Shown here: positions 18,670-26,071 of the stretch, in pieces
Position numbering within the stretch: the stretch's first letter is position 1
Layout: the number at the start of each line of letters is the position of its first letter
Assembly (NCBI RefSeq): GCF_000282375.1
Contig: NZ_AKJK01000064.1
Coordinates: forward strand, 1 to 43,749
Reading direction: 5' to 3'
DNA from: Pseudomonas sp. GM50
GTDB taxonomy: Bacteria; Pseudomonadota; Gammaproteobacteria; Pseudomonadales; Pseudomonadaceae
Length of the DNA stretch: 43,749 nt
Notes under the pieces: generated by a model
Seen by the model: the letters and a program-made list of their open reading frames with translations, nothing else
The model's database searches: none
Told to the model about the DNA's origin: nothing
Position numbers and translations under genes: made by a program

Positions 18670-19838
18670 GGCGTGCCCTGCTGGCTGGCAGCATCCGCGA
18701 AAAGCAGGGCATGGACCGCGCCAGACAGCGAAAGAATGTCCTGACAGCCAATGCTCTCGGGCGCGTACTGGAGGAGGTCCCGACCATAGGCCAGCGACTC
18801 GTTGAACTGGTGATCGAGGCGAATCGTCCCGATCAGGTCAGCGCCGAGCCGCCGCACAAACAGCACGCCCATGTCCCTGCTGAACGAACGCGAGTCATCC
18901 CGTTGGTTGAGCACATACCGGTGCCGCTGCGCGCGTCGTCGGGTGGTTTCCAGCCACTGGGTCATGGTGTCCAGTGCCAGGTAGGAGGCCGCGTCGGCCA
19001 CCGTCAGCACCAGCACCAGGTCGGCAGCGTCGAGTGCCTGTTGCGAATAGATGGTCGCACCCGAAGGCGTGTCCAGGATCACGGTATCGTTTTCGCTGAG
19101 GTTCATTGACGCAAGGTGCTGATTCAACCAGTCAGAGTCTTCAAGCATCATCTGCCTGAGCAAGCGGCGATCGTTCATCTCGCCAGTGCCGAAGGGCAGG
19201 CACTCACTGTCGCTAAAGCCCGGCAGGCGATGAGCGTCCCAGTCTGCGCCATGCTCTTTGAGCTGGATCAGCCCGGGAACCTGCCGGGTGATACCCAAGT
19301 GGCTGGATAGCGCGTTCTGAGGGTCCAGATCAATCGCGATGGTTCGCCCGCCAGGACGCCGAAGTGTTTTTGCCAGGCCTGCGGCGACGGTGCTTTTACC
19401 CACCCCACCGTTCGCCGAAACGATAGCAATGACCTTCGCCTTGGTCCGCTTGCAAGTCGTTTCTGGCAGACCGTCTCGACGAACCTGGTTGAGTTCACGC
19501 AACAGGTCGCTCAATCGCTGACGGTCACCTGTACCAGAACTTGCAGGTGGCTCGGTCAGGGGAGGGGACTGGAGCAAAGGTGACGAGAGGACAATATTCT
19601 TCACCGGCTCGACTGGCGCGCCAATCAATAAAGAAGGTTGTGGCTCGTCCAGTAGAAACACAGGGGGCGTTGGCGTTGATGTTGGGGGAAGCAAGGCTAC
19701 CAACGGTTCTGGCTCAGCGAGCACAGGTTTAACCGGGTCGTCTTTGAAATCTTTATAGTTCGGTTGTATTTCCTGGTAGCTCTCCGCATTGGCGCCAAAA
19801 CGTGTAAAGAGTTTCGTAATATCGTCTACATATTTCAT
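18666..19838 (-). CDS. wssA: WssA: BcsQ/MinD-like ATPase with BcsR-like N-terminus
   Basis: 390 residues. First gene of the operon. Residues about 128-390 form a MinD/ParA-type P-loop domain with Walker A ANGGVGKST (142-150), DLDPQ near 170, and VILDTPSGAT. WssA/BcsQ proteins are linked to cell-pole placement and assembly of the cellulose machine. Residues 5-24 (DDITKLFTRFGANAESYQEI) resemble the short BcsR/BcsP motif, and a proline-rich, probably disordered linker spans about 35-105. The signature Lys expected at the first position of the deviant Walker A motif is Asn, so ATPase-driven dimerisation may differ. No strong ribosome-binding site precedes the ATG. Overlaps wssB by 4 bp. Confidence 0.88.
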   Translation of the reverse strand: MKYVDDITKLFTRFGANAESYQEIQPNYKDFKDDPVKPVLAEPEPLVALLPPTSTPTPPVFLLDEPQPSLLIGAPVEPVKNIVLSSPLLQSPPLTEPPASSGTGDRQRLSDLLRELNQVRRDGLPETTCKRTKAKVIAIVSANGGVGKSTVAAGLAKTLRRPGGRTIAIDLDPQNALSSHLGITRQVPGLIQLKEHGADWDAHRLPGFSDSECLPFGTGEMNDRRLLRQMMLEDSDWLNQHLASMNLSENDTVILDTPSGATIYSQQALDAADLVLVLTVADAASYLALDTMTQWLETTRRRAQRHRYVLNQRDDSRSFSRDMGVLFVRRLGADLIGTIRLDHQFNESLAYGRDLLQYAPESIGCQDILSLSGAVHALLFADAASQQGTP

Positions 19839-19929
19839 GCGTTGTACCAGGAATGAAATAACTCAGAAACTCAGCATTCCATTAACTTGCAAAGTTGATG
19901 CGTCGTCTGGGCGTTGGCAGAGTGCCATT

Positions 19930-19958
19930 AATCTAGGGCGGCCGCGTCTGGGTGTCAA
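19930..19958 (-). promoter_or_regulatory. wssA: predicted sigma70 promoter of the wss operon
   Basis: On the minus strand TTGACA (19953-19958) is a perfect -35, followed after exactly 17 bp by TAGATT (19930-19935). Transcription would begin near 19922, giving an 85-base leader before the wssA ATG at 19838. The G+C-rich spacer (around 19938-19947) is unusual. Confidence 0.55.
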
Positions 19959-20243
19959 TGATTGTTATAAAAAGTCAGCGAGACTTGTTAATGTTAATTT
20001 GAGTGTTATTAAGATGTTATGTTATTCGTGGGAAGTGTGAGTGTTAGAGTGCGTCTGATAATGACGGTTCGGTGGGGTGTAATGTGATGATGGGAATGGG
20101 TGTGTTTGTTCGGGAGCGGCGCGATGGAGTGTTGATCGCCTTGAATGATTTGATGCTGGGTTATGCATTAAATAAAATTGGCTGGTGTATTTGAAAGGGT
20201 AGTGGCGATTTCAAAAATCTTTATACACCTTGAAAGTAAATCC

Positions 20244-20363
20244 ATTCCTGCTTCAGGAATAAAACAAACCCCTTGGGTTTCAATATGTCGGACGCTAGAG
20301 GGGAGTTTCGTTTCCCGCTCCAAGCATTAAAAAATGGATCTCTGAAAAGAGGTCCATTTTTTT
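20244..20363 (+). ncRNA. candidate small RNA / structured element of consecutive hairpins
   Basis: Four hairpins in a row. ATTCCTG-CTT-CAGGAAT (20244-20260) and AAACCC-CTT-GGGTTT (20266-20280) are both perfect with the same CTT loop. GAGGGGA pairs with TCCC(G)CTC (20298-20320, one bulge). The last is a terminator-like hairpin (20329-20362). An A-rich single-stranded linker (AATAAAACAA) lies between the first two. The plus strand fits best because the last hairpin ends in TTTTTTT with a G-U pair instead of a mismatch. The 5' end and promoter are not identified; the element could instead be the 3' UTR of the nfeD-like gene on the minus strand. Confidence 0.35.
20329..20363. terminator. bidirectional rho-independent terminator
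   Basis: AAAAAATGGATCTCT (20329-20343), loop GAAA, then AGAGGTCCATTTTTT (20348-20362). Eleven G+C-containing stem pairs with a single T-G position, flanked by A-run and T-run. It could end minus-strand transcripts from the nfeD-like gene before the wss promoter, and any plus-strand RNA. Confidence 0.75.
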
Positions 20364-20415
20364 CGTCTAAAGAAAAGTCTTTCTCCCGCGACTTTCCATC
20401 GGGGCCGGATACGCA

Positions 20416-21792
20416 TCAACCTCCTCGCGATGGCGTTTCATCCAGCGCAATGACGTCCAGCATCACGCCCGTGCGCGCCACCACCCGGACCTGTTGGCCC
20501 AGGTGCAGGGGCGAGCGGCTCTGAACTTGCCATCTTTCGCCCTGCAGTTGCACCCAGCCGCTCATCGGCAGACCCGGCAGCAGTCCCGTCACCGTGGCCT
20601 GGCTGCCGACTAATCCCGCATCGCCGCTGACCAAGGCACGGCGTCTGGCCTTGAGCGCCATGCCGACCAGCGTCATCAGCAACAGGGCGCTGATCAGTGC
20701 CATGCCGATGATCAGCGTCAACGGAATGCCGAAGCCCGGTACATCGGTGTCCATCAAAATCACCGCGCCAACTACAAAAGCAACCACCCCACCGAAGCCG
20801 ATTACACCGAAACTCGGTAGAAACGCCTCGGCGATCATGAAGGCGATCCCTAGCAGAATCAGTCCGACCCCGGCGTAATTCACGGGCAACAGTTGCAGGG
20901 CATACAGCCCCAGCAACAGGCAGATGCCACCGAGCACCCCACCAACGCCCGAACCTGGGTTAATGAATTCGAAGATCAAGCCATAGACCCCGAACATGAT
21001 CAGCAGCAACGCCACGCTGGGGTTGGTGATCACCGCCAGCAGTTGTGTGCGCCAATCAGGCGCATGGTCGATGAGCGCAGCCCCGGCGGTGCTCAGCCTC
21101 AACATTTGACCAGAGACATTCAGGCTCTTGCCGTCCAGTTGCTTGAGCAGGTCTGCCACGTCATTGGCCACATAATCGACCACCTTGAGTTTGAGCGCTT
21201 CGTGGGCCGACAGGCTGAGCGATTCACGTACCGCTTGTTCGGCCCAGTCGGCATTGCGTCCGCGTAGTTGCGCAAGGCCACGGATGTAAGCCGCCGCATC
21301 GTTGATCTGTTTTCGAGTCAACGCGTCTTGTGGCTCACGCGCAGAATTCTTGTCGGTGGTGGGTGGGCCCGGCGATTCGGGCGCGGTCCCGGGCAGGCCG
21401 CCGATCTGCACCGGTGTAGCAGCGCCCAGGTTGGTGCCGGGGGTCATCGCGGCAATGTGGCTGGCATACAAAATATAGGTGCCGGCGCTGGCCGCACGTG
21501 CGCCACTGGGGGCGACGAAACTTGCCACTGGCAAGGGGCTGGCCAGAATCGCCTTAATAATCAAGCGCATCGAGGTGTCCAGCCCGCCGGGGGTGTCGAG
21601 GCTGATGACCACCAACTGCGCGCCCTCGGTCACCGCACGCGCCAAGCCGCGCTCCACGTAGTCGGCACTGGCCGGACCAATAGCATCGTTGACGGTCAGT
21701 ACCACGACACTGCCTGCAGCCGTCGTCGAGCCCGTTGGTAACCCGATCAGTATTATTAGCAAGAGCAGGCGGCACCACCAGTGACCGTTCAC
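20416..21792 (-). CDS. NfeD-family membrane serine protease (ClpP-class, long form)
   Basis: 458 residues from the GTG at 21792, chosen because GGAGG lies four bases upstream; an upstream in-frame TTG has no such site. Signal peptide/anchor at the N-terminus (LLLLIILIGLPTGSTTA). A ClpP-fold domain carries LDTPGGL and the nucleophile Ser in SGARAASAGTYI; a downstream Lys in the KQINDAAAYIRGL region is the expected partner. Four or so membrane helices follow (SVALLLIMFGVYGLIFEFIN, GVIGFGGVVAFVVGAVILMD) and then a C-terminal OB-like NfeD domain (SGDAGLVGSQATVTG...). Members cleave stomatin-like partners. The customary slipin/SPFH gene is not adjacent here. Confidence 0.85.
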   Translation of the reverse strand: MNGHWWCRLLLLIILIGLPTGSTTAAGSVVVLTVNDAIGPASADYVERGLARAVTEGAQLVVISLDTPGGLDTSMRLIIKAILASPLPVASFVAPSGARAASAGTYILYASHIAAMTPGTNLGAATPVQIGGLPGTAPESPGPPTTDKNSAREPQDALTRKQINDAAAYIRGLAQLRGRNADWAEQAVRESLSLSAHEALKLKVVDYVANDVADLLKQLDGKSLNVSGQMLRLSTAGAALIDHAPDWRTQLLAVITNPSVALLLIMFGVYGLIFEFINPGSGVGGVLGGICLLLGLYALQLLPVNYAGVGLILLGIAFMIAEAFLPSFGVIGFGGVVAFVVGAVILMDTDVPGFGIPLTLIIGMALISALLLMTLVGMALKARRRALVSGDAGLVGSQATVTGLLPGLPMSGWVQLQGERWQVQSRSPLHLGQQVRVVARTGVMLDVIALDETPSRGG

Positions 21793-22097
21793 GGGACCTC
21801 CAGTTGCGGGTATGACAGCCAGCAACCCTCACTCAAAGCGTAGTTGAGTCAGTCATGGGTACGCGCAACGCGTGTCGAAATCAGACTCGTAAGTGGCGCA
21901 CTCGGGCTACTGGCTTTCAAGTCAAGACGCGTAAGGTGACGCGTCACTTCATGGCCGTGTGCGGCTGTGATGCTTGATTTAGAAACTCCGGAGCGTTGAG
22001 GTGCGCCGCGTTCGAGACGCGGTAACAGGGAAAAATGATGATCGCCTGACCCTCAGTCAGTACGCCTAACGTCGATCACCAGAGAACAAAAAAAACA
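21793..22097. other. 305-bp divergent intergenic region
   Basis: Separates the NfeD-like and permease genes. It contains a perfect 12-bp palindrome GTGACGCGTCAC (21936-21947) and a 6-bp hairpin CCGCGT-TCGAG-ACGCGG (22006-22022). GACGCGT occurs twice, 12 bp apart (21926 and 21938). These could be regulator sites for the permease gene. No clear sigma70 promoter was found, and the permease ATG has only a weak ribosome-binding sequence (AGAGAAC). Confidence 0.45.
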
Positions 22098-23504
22098 ATG
22101 AATAACCTGAACTCCAGAGATTCGAACGGTCAGTTGGCGCAGGGTTTCAAACCGCGTCACGTCACAATGCTTTCTATCGCGGGGATTATCGGCGCAGGTT
22201 TGTTTGTTGGCTCCGGACATGCCATCGCTGCGGCGGGGCCGGCGGTATTGCTGGCTTATCTGTTTTCCGGCCTTTTGGTCGTTCTGGTCATGCGCATGCT
22301 GGGCGAAATGGCGGTTGCCAACCCGGACACCGGATCTTTCTCAACCTACGCCGACCAGGCAATCGGGCGTTGGGCAGGCTTCACTATCGGCTGGCTGTAT
22401 TGGTGGTTCTGGGTGCTGGTGATCCCCATCGAGGCGCTCGCGGCCGGGCATGTACTGAACCAATGGTTTCCACAAATCGATACCTGGTTGTTTGCCTTGG
22501 CGTCGATCATCCTGTTGGTCGTGACTAACCTGTTCAGCGTGTCCAAATACGGCGAGTTCGAATTCTGGTTTGCGATGGCCAAGGTCGTGGCGATCATCGG
22601 CTTTATCGGCTTAGGTTTTGCGGTGTTGATGGGTTGGATTCCCGAGCGCGAAGCCAGCGGGTTGAGTCGACTCATGGAGGAACATGGCGGTTTCGCGCCC
22701 AACGGTTTGTCCGCGGTTGTAGGGGCATTCATCACCATCATGTTCAGCTTCATCGGTACAGAAGCGGTGACCATTGCAGCTGCCGAATCCAGCAACCCGG
22801 CGCAGAACATCGCCAAAGCCACACGCTCGGTGATCTGGCGGATCGGGGTGTTCTACCTGCTGTCCATTTTCGTGGTCATTTCCGTGGTGCCCTGGAATGA
22901 TCCGTTGCTGGCGTCGGTGGGCTCTTACCAGCGAGCGCTGGAGCTGATGAACATTCCCCACGCCAAGTTAATGGTAGATGTGGTGGTGTTGATTGCCGTG
23001 GCCAGCTGCATGAACTCGTCGATCTATATTGCCTCGCGCATGTTGTTTTCGCTGGGCAAGCGCGGTGATGCACCGAAGCCGCTGAAGGTGACGTCGTCGG
23101 ATGGCGTGCCGAGGGCTGCGGTGATCGCCAGCACCGTACTGGGTGCCGGCGTGACTTTGTTCAGCTACTTCATGCCCGCCGGACTGTTTCAGTTTCTGCT
23201 CGCCAGCTCCGGCGCCATCGCCTTGCTGGTCTACTTGGCTATCGCAGTGTCGCAATTGCGCATGCGCAAGATTCTGCGTCGGCAGAATGTCACGCTGACC
23301 TTCAAAATGTGGTTGTTCCCCTGGCTCACCTGGTTGGTCATCGCCTTCATCTGCGCAGCGTTGGCGGTGATGATGGTGACGCCCGAGCACCGTATGGAAG
23401 TTTCTTCGACCATCGGTCTGGCGCTGGTGATTTCCTTTATCGGCCTGGTGACCGCGCGTCAGCATGGGCAGCCGCGCAGTGCAGTGTCGGCGGAAAGTGC
23501 ATAG
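22098..23504 (+). CDS. APC-family amino acid/amine permease (GabP-like)
   Basis: 468 residues, about 12 membrane helices. Family signature in TM1: MLSIAGIIGAGLFVGSGHAI. TM2-3 shows LLAYLFSGLLVVLVMRMLGE and the loop ANPDTGSFSTYADQAIGRWA, all typical of the AAT/GabP branch of proton-coupled permeases. The conserved GTEAVTIAAAESSNPAQNIA segment lies mid-protein. The closest remembered family is GABA permease GabP, but related permeases carry other amino acids, so the substrate is open. The next gene is an AraC regulator, and polyamine genes follow, which favours an amine or amine-derived amino acid. Confidence 0.87.
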   Translation: MNNLNSRDSNGQLAQGFKPRHVTMLSIAGIIGAGLFVGSGHAIAAAGPAVLLAYLFSGLLVVLVMRMLGEMAVANPDTGSFSTYADQAIGRWAGFTIGWLYWWFWVLVIPIEALAAGHVLNQWFPQIDTWLFALASIILLVVTNLFSVSKYGEFEFWFAMAKVVAIIGFIGLGFAVLMGWIPEREASGLSRLMEEHGGFAPNGLSAVVGAFITIMFSFIGTEAVTIAAAESSNPAQNIAKATRSVIWRIGVFYLLSIFVVISVVPWNDPLLASVGSYQRALELMNIPHAKLMVDVVVLIAVASCMNSSIYIASRMLFSLGKRGDAPKPLKVTSSDGVPRAAVIASTVLGAGVTLFSYFMPAGLFQFLLASSGAIALLVYLAIAVSQLRMRKILRRQNVTLTFKMWLFPWLTWLVIAFICAALAVMMVTPEHRMEVSSTIGLALVISFIGLVTARQHGQPRSAVSAESA

Positions 23505-23617
23505 CAGCTATATCAGCATAAACCTGCTTGCGATCTTTTCAGTGCGCCAGCAGTGGCGGGGCGGTTAACGCCGCCAGCGCCACGGGCCATTACCGCTCAC
23601 TGCGAGAAAAAACTTCG

Positions 23618-24709
23618 ATGGCATACGACACCTCCAAGGCCGTTCCTCTGCAAACCATTGGTTTTTTGCTGCTGGACCAGTTCACGCTGATCTCTTTGGC
23701 ATCTGCCATAGAGCCTCTGCGAATGGCCAATCAGTTGACCGGGCAAGAGCTGTACCGCTGGCACACTTTCAGCCTGGGGGGCGAGCGGGTGTGGGCGAGC
23801 GATGGCATGCCGATCACCCCGGATGCGGCGATCAGTAACGCACCGATACTGGATACCGTGATTGTCTGCGGTGGGATTGGCATTCAAAGCGCGGTGACCC
23901 GTGAGCACATTACCTGGTTGCGAGCCCAGGCGCGGCGCGCGAAGCGGATAGGGGGCGTGTGCACCGGTAGTTGGGCCTTGGCCCAGGCAGGCTTGCTCGA
24001 TGGCTTCGATTGCAGCGTGCACTGGGAGTTTCTGGCGGCCATGCAGGAAGCTTTTCCGCGAGTGAACCTCAGCTCCAGTCTATTCACCCTTGACCGAGAC
24101 CGCTTCACCAGCTCCGGTGGAACCGCGCCAATGGACATGATGCTGCACCTGATCAGTCGCGATCATGGTCATGAACTGTCAGCGGCCATCTCCGACATGT
24201 TCGTCTACGAGCGAATCCGTAACGAGCAGGATCATCAACGCGTGCCCCTTAAACACATGCTCGGTACCCACCAACCGAAGTTGCAGGAAATCGTCGCCTT
24301 GATGGAGGCCAATCTGGAAGAGCCGATCGACCTCGACGAACTGGCGAACTATGTCAGTTTGTCCCGTCGACAGCTGGAGCGGTTATTCCAGAAATACCTG
24401 CATTCCTCACCCTCACGCTATTACCTCAAGCTGCGTCTGATCCGTGCTCGTCAGTTACTCAAGCAAACGCCGATTTCGATCGTAGAGTTGTCGGTGGTGT
24501 GTGGCTTTGTATCCACCCCTCATTTCTCAAAGTGCTATCGCGAGTGTTTCGGCATCCCACCCAGCGACGAGCGCTTGGCGGCGCAAACGCAACCGCAAGT
24601 GACATCAAGGCCGGTTGTACAGGCATTGCCAATGGCAAGGCCGATGAGTTTGCTGGATCAGGCACGTGATGAATCAACGTTCGCCAGTATCAAAATTCTG
24701 AAACCCTGA
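23618..24709 (+). CDS. AraC-family regulator with GATase1-like sensor domain
   Basis: 363 residues from the ATG at 23618 (MAYDTSKAVPLQTIGFLLLD); a longer frame starts 30 codons earlier but without conserved sequence. Residues 1-190 form a DJ-1/PfpI-like GATase1 domain; the nucleophile-elbow Cys lies in RIGGVCTGSWALAQAG. Residues 225-330 contain two helix-turn-helix motifs of AraC type (IDLDELANYVSLSRRQLERL and ISIVELSVVCGFVSTPHFSK). Members such as GbdR, ArgR and CdhR control catabolism of betaine, arginine or carnitine. It lies between a permease and polyamine genes and may control either. Confidence 0.9.
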   Translation: MAYDTSKAVPLQTIGFLLLDQFTLISLASAIEPLRMANQLTGQELYRWHTFSLGGERVWASDGMPITPDAAISNAPILDTVIVCGGIGIQSAVTREHITWLRAQARRAKRIGGVCTGSWALAQAGLLDGFDCSVHWEFLAAMQEAFPRVNLSSSLFTLDRDRFTSSGGTAPMDMMLHLISRDHGHELSAAISDMFVYERIRNEQDHQRVPLKHMLGTHQPKLQEIVALMEANLEEPIDLDELANYVSLSRRQLERLFQKYLHSSPSRYYLKLRLIRARQLLKQTPISIVELSVVCGFVSTPHFSKCYRECFGIPPSDERLAAQTQPQVTSRPVVQALPMARPMSLLDQARDESTFASIKILKP

Positions 24710-24946
24710 ACGACCCGGTACGCGATAAAGCCAGCATCTGCAGCCGAAATTGCGTCGACATCTCCCAAGCGATGAAGTATTGCATTGTGTTCGAGAAAGC
24801 AGCCGCCGTTTGAGCTGCCGCTGACGCTGGCTTCTGGATCCAATCAAGAACGGCTCGGCGAACTGCGCTCTCTGCTCTTTCGATAAGTTGCCAGTGAAGG
24901 CACAATGCGCATCCTTTTTTTGGCTGGCCTTGCCGGAGGCCTCGAA
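24710..24946 (+). promoter_or_regulatory. upstream region of the polyamine gene pair
   Basis: 237 bp with no gene. A good ribosome-binding site GGAGG (24935-24939) lies seven bases before the nspC ATG at 24947. An ATG at 24905 is in frame but would add 14 residues unlike the family. No promoter could be named with confidence. Confidence 0.4.
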
Positions 24947-26044
24947 ATGATCAAGACGCCGTACTACCTCATCGACAAGCAAAAGCTGCTGGCGAACATG
25001 CAGAAGATCGCTTACGTGCGCGAACAGTCCGGGGCGAAGGCCCTGCTGGCACTCAAGTGCTTCGCCACCTGGTCGGTGTTCGACCTGATGCAGCAATACA
25101 TGGACGGCACTACGTCGTCGTCGCTCTACGAGCTCAAGCTCGGTCGGCAGAAATTCGCTGGCGAGACCCACGCCTACAGCGTGGCCTGGGCCGACGACGA
25201 GATCGAGGAGATGCTCGACAACTGCGACAAGATCATCTTCAACTCCATCGGTCAGTTGCAGCGCTACACTGAAGCTTCAGCAGGCAAGGTGCGCGGTCTG
25301 CGGGTCAATCCGCAGGTGAGCAGCTCGGATTACCTGCTAGCCGATCCGGCGCGGCCATTCAGCCGTCTGGGCGAGTGGGATCCGGTGAAGATCGAACAGG
25401 TCATCGAGCAGATCTCGGGCTTCATGTTCCACAACAACTGCGAGAACGCCGACTTCGGCCTGTTCGACCAGATGCTGTGCACCATCGAGGAACGGTTCGG
25501 CCATCTGCTGCACAAGGTCGAGTGGGTCAGCCTGGGCGGCGGCATTCACTTCACCGGTGAAGGCTATGCGATCGACGAGTTCTGCGCGCGGCTCAAGGCC
25601 TTTTCGCAAAAATACGGCGTGCAGGTCTACCTGGAGCCGGGCGAAGCCGCCATCACCCAGAGCGCGTCGCTGGAAGTCACCGTGCTCGACACCCTCTACA
25701 ACGGCAAGCACCTGGCCGTAGTGGACAGCTCCATCGAGGCGCACATGCTCGATCTGCTGATCTATCGCCTGAATGCCAAGCTGGCGCCCAGCGAGGGCGA
25801 ACACACCTACATGGTGTGCGGCAAATCCTGCCTGGCCGGCGACATTTTCGGTGAGTATCAATTTGATCGTCCCTTGGCCATTGGCGATCGGCTGTCGTTC
25901 ATCGACGCAGCGGGTTACACCATGGTCAAGAAGAACTGGTTCAACGGCCTGAAAATGCCGTCCATCGTAGTGAAACAACTCGACGGTACAGTCGAGGTGG
26001 TTCGTGAGTTCGGTTACAACGACTACATGTCCAGCCTTTCGTAA
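24947..26044 (+). CDS. nspC: carboxynorspermidine/carboxyspermidine decarboxylase
   Basis: 365 residues. A PLP enzyme of the alanine-racemase-fold decarboxylases that removes CO2 from carboxynorspermidine or carboxyspermidine to give norspermidine or spermidine. The N-terminus IKTPYYLIDKQKLLANMQKI is highly typical. The PLP Lys37 lies in ALLALKCFATWSVF, and the dimer-partner active-site Cys is in VCGKSCLAGDIFGEY. GGGIHFTGEGYAID is the phosphate-binding loop. It is 27 bp upstream of the dehydrogenase gene, so the two are co-transcribed. Whether the product is norspermidine or spermidine depends on the diamine and cannot be read here. Confidence 0.93.
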   Translation: MIKTPYYLIDKQKLLANMQKIAYVREQSGAKALLALKCFATWSVFDLMQQYMDGTTSSSLYELKLGRQKFAGETHAYSVAWADDEIEEMLDNCDKIIFNSIGQLQRYTEASAGKVRGLRVNPQVSSSDYLLADPARPFSRLGEWDPVKIEQVIEQISGFMFHNNCENADFGLFDQMLCTIEERFGHLLHKVEWVSLGGGIHFTGEGYAIDEFCARLKAFSQKYGVQVYLEPGEAAITQSASLEVTVLDTLYNGKHLAVVDSSIEAHMLDLLIYRLNAKLAPSEGEHTYMVCGKSCLAGDIFGEYQFDRPLAIGDRLSFIDAAGYTMVKKNWFNGLKMPSIVVKQLDGTVEVVREFGYNDYMSSLS

Positions 26045-26071
26045 GCTGGCAGAGAAGGAGAGAGAGAAAAA

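Larger units (their letters stand above)
19839..20415. other. 577-bp intergenic region upstream of wssA
   Basis: Two parts. The first, 19839-20200, is AT-rich and holds the predicted wss promoter; runs such as TTGTTAATGTTAATTTGAG may bind regulators, but I cannot assign one. The second, about 20210-20363, is a chain of hairpins ending in a terminator (listed separately). No convincing protein gene is visible on either strand. Confidence 0.6.

Noticed and set aside
19950..19970. A FleQ box in the wss promoter (GTCAATGATTGTTA)
   Set aside because: Too few consensus positions match to claim it.
20273..20524. 83-codon plus-strand frame over the terminator and the 3' end of the NfeD-like gene
   Set aside because: It runs through a strong terminator hairpin and then antisense to a conserved gene.
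21936..21947. GTGACGCGTCAC as a further copy of the efflux operator
   Set aside because: Shares only the GTGAC/GTCAC arms; spacing is 12 bp instead of 24 and the inner bases differ.
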